64,000 nt of DNA from CAWDDA01 sp963813345 (lineage in GTDB: Bacteria; Acidobacteriota; Blastocatellia; RBC074). Both the position numbers and the translations under genes were made by a program. The notes below the pieces were generated by a model, which saw nothing but the letters and a program-made list of their open reading frames with translations, was not told the DNA's origin and made no database searches. The stretch spans positions 119,606 through 183,605 of the forward strand of contig CAWEYR010000021.1 of NCBI GenBank assembly GCA_963813345.1, given 5' to 3'. Shown here piece after piece: positions 28,067 through 36,468 of this stretch (positions are counted from its first letter, which is position 1; each line of letters starts with the position of its first letter).

Positions 28067-28941
28067 GACACTACCTCGTAAGCGCGGACCTTGCGCGTGA
28101 GCAGCCATACGCAGAACGCAAGGACCCCAACAAATCCAACCCATCCAGCCCACGCTGGAAGGAGGATGTCCTGATCCAGTTCAAGCGGATTCGTAAACCG
28201 GAAGAGCTGGTCAGTAATCACCTGCATCAGCATGCCAGGGTTGAAGATTTGGCTCCACGGTGTCCGGAACAGCTCGCTGATCATAAGCGTAACGGCTCCC
28301 GGAATGATGAAGCTGGCAAAGAGAGCACCGCTTGCCGCCATCCGCCACTTGATCCATGCAGAAAGTGCGAGCGACATCATTGTGAGCAGAACAATCCAGA
28401 GCACACAGCTTAGAAAGATAGCGCTCGCGAGCCAAAGGTTGTAACTGAACCAGCCAAAACCTTCGAGATAAGACTGGAACGCGAACAGTAGGAGGCCGGG
28501 AACCCACGTGATCGCTGAAAGAAGGATCACGAGTACGGAGGCTTTTCCCGCCAGATACTCAAAACGCGAAAAAGGCCGGCTCAGGTAAAGAGGAAGCGCG
28601 TTGTTTGTCAGATCTCTCGAAATCAGCACGGGTCCGATCAAAACCGTCAGTAGAAACGCGAACGTGCTCTGGATCATCGTGAACACCCGGAAAAACACGT
28701 TGTTTATCGGCACAATGCTTGCCGGCTGAAGTTCCATAAGCGTCAGCGCATTGATGTTGTGATGCAGGTAAATAATGACCGCCATCACGAGGGGGCAAAC
28801 AAACGCAAGCGCGAAAAAGCCCGTGAAGAGCTTGGAGTTGAACACCCTTCGGTAGGCGTGCCGCGGAATCACGAGAAACCGCGACCACTGGGGTGTCAAC
28901 TGGCCCTCGTACGGACCATAGGTGTGTTCAAAAACCGCCAC
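28063..28941 (-). CDS. ABC-2 type transporter permease (pair A)
   Basis: The 292-residue protein has about six hydrophobic helices (TGFFALAFVCPLVMAVIIYL, AFLLTVLIGPVLI, WVGFVGVLAFCVWLL). The segment ISRDLTNNALPLYLSRPFSR between helices 2 and 3 is typical of ABC-2 permeases. Start is GTG 28941 with GGAG six bases upstream, 11 bases after the ATPase A stop. Confidence 0.85.
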   Translation of the reverse strand: MAVFEHTYGPYEGQLTPQWSRFLVIPRHAYRRVFNSKLFTGFFALAFVCPLVMAVIIYLHHNINALTLMELQPASIVPINNVFFRVFTMIQSTFAFLLTVLIGPVLISRDLTNNALPLYLSRPFSRFEYLAGKASVLVILLSAITWVPGLLLFAFQSYLEGFGWFSYNLWLASAIFLSCVLWIVLLTMMSLALSAWIKWRMAASGALFASFIIPGAVTLMISELFRTPWSQIFNPGMLMQVITDQLFRFTNPLELDQDILLPAWAGWVGFVGVLAFCVWLLTRKVRAYEVVS

Positions 28942-28952
28942 TCGTTACTCCA

Positions 28953-29893
28953 TCACTCCATCGCTTTGAGGAAGATGTCCTCGAGCGAATCTCGTTTGAA
29001 ATTCAATCTACGAATCTGAACCTGCTGCTCGGCTGCTATTCGATAGAGGTCCCGAATCTCAACACCATCCTGCAAAACCAGTTTCATACGGTGCTGGCCT
29101 GTGACCGCATACTCGCAACCGAGCCCCGCGATGGCTGTCCTCGAATCCCTCGTTCGCTCCGCGCGTCTCGAGCTCGAGGAACCTGCGGTTTGCCCTCCGT
29201 TCCTCCTCGAGGTCGCATTGAGCGGCAATCCTGCCATCCTTGAGAATCAGAATCTCATCACAACATTCTTCGACATCGCGTAACAGGTGCGACGAGAGAA
29301 GCACAGTCGCATGTCCGCTTTCACGAATCTCACGAATGAGCTCGATCATCCGATTGCGGGCCGGAGGATCCAGCCCGTTGGTGGGCTCATCCAGAAAGAT
29401 CAGCTGCGGACCGTGGACAATCGCCTGCGCCAGCTTCGCAAGCTGCTTCATTCCCAGCGAATACGTGCCAAGCTTTCGATAGCGTGCCTCGCCGAGTCCC
29501 GACGTAGAAGAGTGCTTCGTGAGCCCGCTCAAGAGCAGCACGCGGCGGCAATCCTGATAGCTCCGCCATCAGCCGAACAAAGTGAACGCACGTCACGTCC
29601 GAAATGAACGAGTCGCGTTCCGGCATATACCCGATCTGCTGTCGCACCTTCCTCGCGTGCTTCCGGATATCCTCGCCAAATATGCGTGCCGTGCCACTTT
29701 CAGGCTGATAGAAGCCGAGAAGCGTATGGATAAGCGTAGTCTTTCCAGCTCCGTTCGGACCGAGAAGACCTATCGCTCGACCTTTGAGCGCACCCTGGAG
29801 GTCATTCAGGATCGTCCGCTTGCCGAACCTGACGCGGAGGTTGTCGAGTTGTATGACTGGGGTCATTGAAGCCTGATTTGGAAGATTGGTCAT
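28953..29893 (-). CDS. ABC transporter ATP-binding protein (pair A), two frameshifts
   Basis: Three frames join: Walker A GPNGAGKTT with QIGYMPERDSFI (frame 1), then LGTYSLGMKQLAKLAQAIVH, LIFLDEPTNGLDP and VLLSSHLLRDVEECCD (frame 2), then a carboxy-terminal domain ending RRLNFKRDSLEDIFLKAME (frame 3). Breaks lie near 29498 and 29150. The ATG at 29893 overlaps the TGA of the DUF4097 gene, fixing the start. It energises permease A. Confidence 0.82.
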
Positions 29894-30928
29894 TCGCGAG
29901 AGTTGGCGCGAGATTCGGCGCGAGATTCGGGTTTGGCTGTCGATTTCTCGAGGGCTGCTGCCGCACTCGCCTTTGCGATCGTCACAACGCGCACGCGGCC
30001 GTTTATTCCTGAAAACTCGATTTTTGGTCCGCCCTTGCCGATCTTACCTTCAAAGTTCCCGAACGTATTGTTACCGGTTGTCAGGTTTGGAACATCTACA
30101 TCAACTTTGCCATTGATTCCTGACGCACGGACTTCGGCATTGATGGGCTCAGGCAGTGCGACGTCGATTCCGCCATTCACACCTTCGATTGAAAGACCTT
30201 CTTCTGTCAACGCCTTGACTGAGATGTTGATGCGTCCATGCACGCCGTCAAGGTGTGTCGGTCCTGTGACCTTCACGATTTCGACGCGCCCGTTGACGCC
30301 AGCTACATTGATCTCACCGTCAACACTTTCAACCTTGAGGCGGCCGCCGAGTCCGTTGATGACCAACTCAACGCCAGCCGGAACCTTAAGAATAGCGCGC
30401 ATCCTTTCGCCGCCATGATTATCACCAAACATGTGAAAGAGCCCGCTCCGTCGTTCTTTCTCAGTGCGGATCGAAAGTTGCTCCGGAGAATGTTCTATGA
30501 CCAGCTTGCGATACTTGAAACTCTCCCTATCCCGAGCAGACCGTACGAGGTAAAGCTCTGCCTTACCGACTGCTCTCGTCGTGCCTGTCCTGGCCGTCCC
30601 GCGGGTTTTCTAACCCGACAACTTCAAGCTTCCCTTGAAAGTCACGCACGTTCACTTCGGCGCCCTTTGCGAGCTCATAACTTTGCCGGACCTCTTTTGC
30701 AAATGGAAGATCAGGCTCTGTGTCTTTGATGGCCAGGTCCTTCGAGTCAATCACGGGAGGATTCTCAGGCGAAACTGACGCCTGTTCCGCGGCAGCCGCC
30801 CTGGCCGATTCAGCCTGCGCTATCTCGGCGCGGCTGCGGCACCCGGCAATCACCAACAGCGATACTGCAAGACATATTGCGACCAGCGGTTTCGACCAGT
30901 CAGGTTTTGCAATTGAATGCGTGTTCAT
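29890..30928 (-). CDS. DUF4097-type beta-strand repeat lipoprotein, one frameshift
   Basis: Lipobox LLVIAGC follows the start MNTHSIAKPDWSKPLVAICL (ATG 30928, GAGGG upstream). NVRDFQGKLEVVGLENP then breaks near 30580. The second frame reads TRAVGKAELYLVRSARD and further on carries repeated strands (VDGEINVAGVNGRVEI, VHGRINISVKA, VNGGIDVALPE, GINGKVDVDVP, GINGRVRVVT), the DUF4097 beta-solenoid pattern. The product is a surface or periplasmic lipoprotein of unknown ligand. In other bacteria DUF4097 proteins often sit with sigma/anti-sigma and ABC genes, as here. Confidence 0.82.
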
Positions 30929-30957
30929 AATCCCTCTTTTAAACACCGCAAACATCT

Positions 30958-30995
30958 ACGCCAACCGGCGGGATGAAGTTCCCTCCGGTTGGCGT
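30958..30995 (-). terminator. Hairpin between anti-sigma and DUF4097 genes
   Basis: ACGCCAACCGG pairs perfectly with CCGGTTGGCGT (11 bp, 16-base loop). It lies just downstream of the anti-sigma stop and upstream of the DUF4097 gene. The following minus-strand bases (AGATGTTTGCGG) are not a clear U-tract, so it may be an attenuator or RNA-stability hairpin rather than a full terminator. Confidence 0.5.
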
Positions 30996-31032
30996 CTAAA
31001 GTGTAAAACAATACAGAGAATTGTTCAGTGCG

Positions 31033-33666
31033 TTATCTGATCAAATTGTGGATTCCGAAAGGACCAGGCAATCCGACCAGCATGCTCGGTGTCAGCCCTA
31101 TTGGCCCGTCTTCGGTGCTCGCAGACATAGTCAAGCGATCACCGAGCGAGTAGGCGTACGCCAGCAGCGGCTTGTCGAGATTGATTGGCGCCTTCGGTAC
31201 CGGAATCCCCTGCTTGGCAAGAGGCGCCATCGCGGGTCCGAAATTGTAGAAGAACATCGCAGAGAAATTCGCCTGCTTGTCTTCCGGTAGTGTCGCCTTG
31301 AAACTCGGCGAGTTAAGTACGGACGTCCCGGCATCGCGATGCTGAATCGCTTGTTCAACCAGGGCTTTGCTCGGCGCTGCGACCAGGTAACCATATGCGA
31401 ACGTGTAGCAGGCACCTAAGCCGGACTCGGCGAATTTGAGTGTATAGAAGACGCGCTCTCCACTCTGCTCACGCCGCCATTCGAGGCCCGGCTTACCTTC
31501 CGCTGCCGCCCACCGGTTGAGCTCATCGACGGTCCGCTCGAAACTCTCCTGCAGCTTCTGCTGATCGTTGACTTCGATGACCGCCTTCCAGGCCGGCAAC
31601 GGCAGCACCGGACCGTCAAGCGCGAATGCAAACTCGCCACCGAGGGGCGCGGCAAAATCTTCCCGCAGATTGAACCCGTGTTCGCTCTCGAATTTCTTCA
31701 ACTGATTATAGGCTTCGGGATCGCCCGTTTGCAAGGCACCGAGCACATCATCAACGAGTGAGACCGGCCGCTCGACTACGAACGCAGCAACCACTGAAGC
31801 ATCCGACGAGATGAAATCGAGTGCGCCCATTGGACCGGGCGACGCCAGCCAGCTTGTCATCCCGCGCTTCTCTGAAAACGTAAGCGTGGCCCTGTTGCTC
31901 GGACGCCCGTCTTTCTCCTTGAGCTCCGCTACAAAGTACTTCGCATTCAACAGGCCAAGCTTATTCGCCGCTTCGCGGTCATTGGACTTGCCGTCTTCCC
32001 GCAGTTGCTGCCCGATGAGCTGTTCGACGTCAGCCGCGATTACAAGACCGGCTCCATCGACATAAATCTCATTGAGCAGCGCATGAAACGGAGTCGACTT
32101 GAATCGATTCGACTCCGGTGCCTTGAGAAGGGTGGACAGCCGCGCAATCGCTTCAGGACGCGGTGAGGCCGCGATCAGGTCATCCTTAATCCAGACGAAG
32201 AGATCGTCATCGGCGCCCTTAACCGTTCCCGGAATGGCTGTGCCATCGGTCAACAGTCGAACTTTGGCTCCCTTGTTATCCGGTCCACGCACGGCATCGA
32301 GCTGAGCCTGCAGGAAACCCTGGAAGCCAGCCGCATTCTGGAGCTCCGAGAGCACAATCGGCGCACCCATCTCGCCCGTCGCATCACGTTCAACACAGAG
32401 CACGATCTCGGGGCCAAGATAGGACCCGAACTCGCGCACGCGGTTGATAGTCTCGTTGAATCCCTGCTTGTTTTTTGCGTTCTCCTTCTGCCACCATTCG
32501 CGAAGCTCCGCATTCTCCGCAAGCTTTGATTCGAGGATGCGATTCGCATCACCAAGCATCTGGCTGATGTTCGGAATCGCCACGTAAACCAGGGTATCAG
32601 CGGGAGCAAGATCAAGCAGTCGAGTCGAATATCGAACACCCGGCCGCGCAACCTGCGAATCGATGTGCTTTCTCAATGCCGCAACGTCGTCAAGAATCCT
32701 CGAGTACTTGTCTACACTCTTGCTCCACTTGACCTCTTCCTTGACCGGAACCTGCTCGACGCTCGCGTGCGTCGCCAGCTGGTCTCCCGGACGAAGTGTC
32801 GAGCGAATTCCCGAATGATCGACATTGACTTCACCCTCGATCACGGAAACACGCGCGCCTTTGGTACCGCTGTTCACCGAAAAGATCGTTCCGGTAACGG
32901 CAACAAGGCTGTCATTAGTTGCGACGTACAGATGCCGGTTGCGCTGCTTCGCGGCTTCAACGATCACCTGGCCGCGATCAAGGTGAACGGTCGTTCCCTG
33001 TCCATTCTCCGCAACCCAGACCTCGCTTCTTTCGCTGAGCTCAACCTGGGAGCCGTCCCCAAGAAGGAGCACGGCCTTCGAGCCTTTCGCGGCTCGCACC
33101 CGCTCGCCCATTGCGATCTTGTCGCCCGTCTTCACCGGCTGCGTCGTCGTCTCGGTTACGCGGTAGATGTTTCCGTTCGAAGCCTGAACGATCGTATGCA
33201 AAGCGCCGACCGAGCGAGTGAATCGCTGCACCCACGGCCAGACCACAAGTCCAAGACCTACAGTCAACGCCGCAGCTATCGCCCAGCGAATCGGAGGCGA
33301 CATCGGCTTGCGCTGGCCGCTCACGTGAGGCCGTGGCGCGGTCACCTCGCCACGTCGCAACGCACGTGCTTCCTTCAAAGCCTTCCTGCAGGGGATGCAC
33401 TCGTGTGTGTGATCTTCCAGCAGCAGCGCCCGCGCCGGGGAAAGCTTTGCTTCGAGATAGGCCGGAACCAACGCCTGAAAGTCGTCGCAGCCTCGAATAT
33501 GATCAACCGGCACAATACCGGATGCGACCGCCGACTTCTCAGCGGTAATCCGACGCCAGACACGAGTCGTGGCTTCGTTAACGGTAGTTTCGTCGAGCCG
33601 CTCGGCGCGCACTTCAGCGAGCGTATCATCGAGTATCTGGCTAAGTTCTCGGTTAGTTCTTTTCAT
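31033..33666 (-). CDS. Large anti-sigma factor with zinc finger, FecR domain and DUF3352-like ectodomain
   Basis: The 877-residue protein has an amino-terminal zinc-finger anti-sigma motif (H86-x3-C90-x2-C93 in EDHTHECIPCRK), one membrane helix (about 127-145) and a FecR domain (about 155-290; GSKAVLLLGDGSQVELSERS, VAVTGTIFSVNSG). A 500-residue exported region with DUF3352-like sequence (TLVYVAIPNISQMLGDANRI) follows. It overlaps the upstream sigma gene by 14 bases. The model is a transmembrane sensor that holds the ECF sigma factor until an envelope signal releases it. The very long ectodomain is unusual for an anti-sigma protein. Confidence 0.85.
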   Translation of the reverse strand: MKRTNRELSQILDDTLAEVRAERLDETTVNEATTRVWRRITAEKSAVASGIVPVDHIRGCDDFQALVPAYLEAKLSPARALLLEDHTHECIPCRKALKEARALRRGEVTAPRPHVSGQRKPMSPPIRWAIAAALTVGLGLVVWPWVQRFTRSVGALHTIVQASNGNIYRVTETTTQPVKTGDKIAMGERVRAAKGSKAVLLLGDGSQVELSERSEVWVAENGQGTTVHLDRGQVIVEAAKQRNRHLYVATNDSLVAVTGTIFSVNSGTKGARVSVIEGEVNVDHSGIRSTLRPGDQLATHASVEQVPVKEEVKWSKSVDKYSRILDDVAALRKHIDSQVARPGVRYSTRLLDLAPADTLVYVAIPNISQMLGDANRILESKLAENAELREWWQKENAKNKQGFNETINRVREFGSYLGPEIVLCVERDATGEMGAPIVLSELQNAAGFQGFLQAQLDAVRGPDNKGAKVRLLTDGTAIPGTVKGADDDLFVWIKDDLIAASPRPEAIARLSTLLKAPESNRFKSTPFHALLNEIYVDGAGLVIAADVEQLIGQQLREDGKSNDREAANKLGLLNAKYFVAELKEKDGRPSNRATLTFSEKRGMTSWLASPGPMGALDFISSDASVVAAFVVERPVSLVDDVLGALQTGDPEAYNQLKKFESEHGFNLREDFAAPLGGEFAFALDGPVLPLPAWKAVIEVNDQQKLQESFERTVDELNRWAAAEGKPGLEWRREQSGERVFYTLKFAESGLGACYTFAYGYLVAAPSKALVEQAIQHRDAGTSVLNSPSFKATLPEDKQANFSAMFFYNFGPAMAPLAKQGIPVPKAPINLDKPLLAYAYSLGDRLTMSASTEDGPIGLTPSMLVGLPGPFGIHNLIR

Positions 33667-34255
33667 CGTTACCCTCCAACATCCGATTGATTTGCTTCTT
33701 CATTCGTGTTCGCGCGCGATGGAGCAATACCCCGACAACTACCTGCGAAGTTCCAAGAATCTCCGCGATTTCGTGATTGTCGTATCCTTCGAAGTAGCGC
33801 AGAACAAATATCTCCGCCGTCTTGTCGCCAAGACCTGCGACCGCCTGCTGAACCATGCGGCGTATTTCGCTACTGGCGTGCTGTGCATCGGGTCTGAGTT
33901 GATGGCTTCCCGCAAGGTCGACCATCTGATCGAGAGGGACCGCCTCGGTTCTCTTCCGCTGCCGGACGACATCGAGCGCTGCATTTACGCCCGCTCGATG
34001 AAGATAGCTCGCTGGATTCGGTTCCAGATCGACGGGGCCATCACGCCTCGCAAGCCGGAGAAAGACCGTCTGAACGACATCTTCCGCGTCGACAACGCTG
34101 CCCGTAATCCTGTATGCCGTCCGAAAAACCCGGTCCGAGTGATCCCGAAAAAGCGACTCAAGCTCGCCCGGCTGGCCCGCCCCACCGGGGAGCGCCTTCA
34201 GGTAAGTGGCTGTTGCTGGCACTTTTTCCTCCTCTGAGTTCTCATCCACTACCAT
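33653..34255 (-). CDS. ECF-type RNA polymerase sigma factor
   Basis: Sigma region 2 is visible in HSDRVFRTAYRITGSVVDAE with DVVQTVFLRLAR. Region 4 shows FVLRYFEGYDNHEIAEILGT and the recognition helix VVVGVLLHRARTRMKKQI. From ATG 34255 the protein has 200 residues, usual for ECF sigmas; a TTG at 34285 would add ten. It heads the operon with its anti-sigma partner and probably controls the downstream DUF4097/ABC genes. Confidence 0.9.
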   Translation of the reverse strand: MVVDENSEEEKVPATATYLKALPGGAGQPGELESLFRDHSDRVFRTAYRITGSVVDAEDVVQTVFLRLARRDGPVDLEPNPASYLHRAGVNAALDVVRQRKRTEAVPLDQMVDLAGSHQLRPDAQHASSEIRRMVQQAVAGLGDKTAEIFVLRYFEGYDNHEIAEILGTSQVVVGVLLHRARTRMKKQINRMLEGNDEKN

Positions 34256-34287
34256 AAACGCTCCGAGGGCCGGATTTATTAACAAGG

Positions 34288-34310
34288 CACGTTGTACCGC
34301 CTTCAGGCGG
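34288..34310. repeat. R3 terminus, left of the Rieske gene
   Basis: CACGTTGTACCGCCTTCAGG CGG is the inverted counterpart of 34861-34884. Together they bracket the Rieske gene. The rest of 34256-34440 holds no gene I can support. Confidence 0.7.
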
Positions 34311-34440
34311 AAGCCCGAACGTTAGGGAGGGCGCGTGAGCCCTCGCACCGGCTATGCAGTCCCTACGCGAGCTACCCACGCGGCCTAAGGCGGGTCCAGA
34401 GCCGCCGCGCTCCCTAGGCGCTGCTCCCAAGCACTCAGTA

Positions 34441-34836
34441 TTAAGTGCCTGAGAGTTTGTGGTCTTTCTTTACGACTTTGTGACGCTGTTTCTTAGAAAG
34501 AAGCTTTCGGTGCCGTTTTCGGGCTTCGAGCAGAACCACTCCGTCGCGCACTTCGAACAGAACTGAAGGCAGGCCTGACGGAACAGTCTTGCCGTGGGAT
34601 TTTGCAACTTCTCCGGTTTGAGGATGGAAGCTCACGTTGTGGTGAGGGCACACAAGATGTCCTTTCTTCGTTTCTGGTGGAAACATCGGGAGGTCTTTGT
34701 GCGAACAGACGGAAACATACGCGCGAATTGCGCCTTCGCAAAGTACGACACAATACGGCACTCCCCGATGCTCGACGCAAACGGGCTCCATCTCCTTGAG
34801 CTCACTTACATTGACCGCAGCAAATTGCACTTTCAA
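34441..34836 (-). CDS. Rieske [2Fe-2S] domain protein with basic tail
   Basis: From the TTG at 34836 the protein has 131 residues. C44-S-H46 and C63-P-H-H66 (VSVCSHKDLPMF, LVCPHHNVSF) are the two Rieske boxes that bind a 2Fe-2S cluster. The tail is rich in Lys/Arg (RKRHRKLLSKKQRHK). GGAGG nine bases before the TTG supports this start; the longer open frame upstream runs over the divergent phosphatase gene. It resembles small ferredoxin components of dioxygenases or NirD-like proteins. An electron-transfer role is inferred; no partner oxygenase is nearby. Confidence 0.82.
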   Translation of the reverse strand: MKVQFAAVNVSELKEMEPVCVEHRGVPYCVVLCEGAIRAYVSVCSHKDLPMFPPETKKGHLVCPHHNVSFHPQTGEVAKSHGKTVPSGLPSVLFEVRDGVVLLEARKRHRKLLSKKQRHKVVKKDHKLSGT

Positions 34837-34860
34837 TTCGATCGTCCTCCACCGAAGATT

Positions 34861-34884
34861 CCGCCTGAAGGCGGTACAACGTAC
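34861..34884. repeat. R3 terminus, right of the Rieske gene
   Basis: CCGCCTGAAGGCGGTACAAC GTAC lies in the 105-base space between the two divergent TTG starts. The first 14 bases form a short hairpin of their own (CCGCCTGAAGGCGG). Confidence 0.7.
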
Positions 34885-34941
34885 CTGATCTTCTATGATA
34901 CCCTTCCGCTTCGCTTCAATCCCTTTCCGGAGGTAGTTGGT

Positions 34942-36468
34942 TTGGCTGAGCTCAACCGGCGCGATTTCCTCGCACGAAGTGCGGCTTTCGCTTCTGCGGT
35001 GCTCATATTCAGAAGTGACGGTCTGGCCTTCGCTGCCGATCCTTTCTCGCTTGGTGTTGCATCCGGAGATCCTCTTCCAAATGGTGTCCTCCTCTGGACG
35101 CGGCTCGCACCTGACCCGTTGAACGGCGGTGGAATGCCCGCGAGGAACGTGCCCGTCAAATGGGAAGTCGCGACTGACGACCGGATGCAGAAGATTATAG
35201 CGCGTGGAAGTGCAACGGCGCGGCCCGAGAGCGGTCATTCGCTGCATGTCGAGGTCTCCGGTCTCAAGCCATCGAGCTGGTACTGGTATCGTTTCACGGT
35301 CGATGCTGGATCAAGCCCTGTCGGCCGCACTCGAACCGCACCTGCAGCTGATGCGAAAAATGACCGATTGAACTTCGCATTCGCTTCGTGCCAGCACTAC
35401 GAGACAGGCTATTACACCGCTTACCGGCACATGACGGACGAAGACCTGGAACTCGTCATTCATCTTGGGGACTACATTTACGAAGACGGCCCGGCGCCTA
35501 ATCGCGTACGGAAGCACAACAGCCCCGAGATCAAGACGCTCGCCGACTATCGCAACCGCTATGCGCTCTACAAGAGTGATCAGCATCTGATGCACGCGCA
35601 CGCGAGTTTCCCCTGGCTGATCGTCTGGGATGATCACGAAGTAGACGACAACTACGCGGGTTTGATACCGAAAGATAATGCTCCACGTGAAGAGTTTGCG
35701 AAGAGACGTGCCGCAGCTTATCAGGCTTTCTACGAGCACATGCCACTTCGTCCGTCGGCGCTAAGAAAAAACGGTGGAATTGAAATCTACCGGCGACTGA
35801 ATTTCGGGAGTCTGGCAAGTATCTATATGCTGGACACGAGGCAATATCGCACAGATCAGCCCTGCGGCGATGGGACCAAGCCTGCTTGTCCGGAGTCACT
35901 CGATCCGCAAGCAACGATCATGGGCCAGACTCAGGAGGAGTGGCTGAAGCACAATCTTAGCGAATCGCGATCAAAGTGGAATGTGATTGGACAGCAGGTC
36001 ATGATGGGACCGCTCGACAATTTCGCGGGACCTGAGGCAAAGTTTCCGATGGATCAGTGGAACGGTTATCCTGTCGCGAGAAAGCGGCTCCTGGATTTCA
36101 TGCGCGACCGAAAACCATCCAACCCGATTGTTCTGACCGGTGACATTCACTCCAACTGGGTGAACGATCTGAAACCGGATTTCTATCGCGATGACTCACC
36201 GGTAGTTGCAACTGAGTTCGTGGGAACCTCAATAAGTTCTGGTGGTGACGGTGCAGACGTGCGTCCTGCAACAGAGACCCAGTTAGCTGAGAACCCGCAT
36301 ATCAAGTTCTACAATGGACAAAGAGGCTATGTTCGATGTTCGCTCACACCGGACCGCTGGCAGACTGATTTCCGTATTGTTGATGCGGTCACTCAACCCA
36401 ACGCACTCGTCAGTACCCGCGCATCTTTTGTAGTTGAGGATGGCAAGCCAGGTGCCAAACGCATTTGA
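34942..36468 (+). CDS. phoD: PhoD-family alkaline phosphatase (Tat-exported)
   Basis: From TTG 34942 (GGAGG eight bases upstream) the protein has 508 residues and begins LAELNRRDFLARSAAFASAV, a twin-arginine signal. An amino-terminal PhoD Ig-like domain (FSLGVASGDPLPNGVLLWTR) precedes the metallophosphatase domain with FAFASCQHYETG, HLGDYIYEDG, WDDHEVDDNYAG and VLTGDIHSNW, the metal ligands of PhoD enzymes (Fe3+/Ca2+). It would release phosphate from organic phosphoesters outside the cytoplasm. The open frame upstream to 34594 is antisense to the Rieske gene and is not used. Confidence 0.92.
   Translation: MAELNRRDFLARSAAFASAVLIFRSDGLAFAADPFSLGVASGDPLPNGVLLWTRLAPDPLNGGGMPARNVPVKWEVATDDRMQKIIARGSATARPESGHSLHVEVSGLKPSSWYWYRFTVDAGSSPVGRTRTAPAADAKNDRLNFAFASCQHYETGYYTAYRHMTDEDLELVIHLGDYIYEDGPAPNRVRKHNSPEIKTLADYRNRYALYKSDQHLMHAHASFPWLIVWDDHEVDDNYAGLIPKDNAPREEFAKRRAAAYQAFYEHMPLRPSALRKNGGIEIYRRLNFGSLASIYMLDTRQYRTDQPCGDGTKPACPESLDPQATIMGQTQEEWLKHNLSESRSKWNVIGQQVMMGPLDNFAGPEAKFPMDQWNGYPVARKRLLDFMRDRKPSNPIVLTGDIHSNWVNDLKPDFYRDDSPVVATEFVGTSISSGGDGADVRPATETQLAENPHIKFYNGQRGYVRCSLTPDRWQTDFRIVDAVTQPNALVSTRASFVVEDGKPGAKRI

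Noticed and set aside
32665..33690. 341-codon open frame on the plus strand
   Set aside because: It is fully antisense to the anti-sigma gene, has no family signature and reflects the GC-rich codon pattern of the real gene.
34837..35247. Long amino-terminal extension of the Rieske protein
   Set aside because: It runs over the divergent phosphatase gene; a strong ribosome-binding site supports the TTG at 34836.
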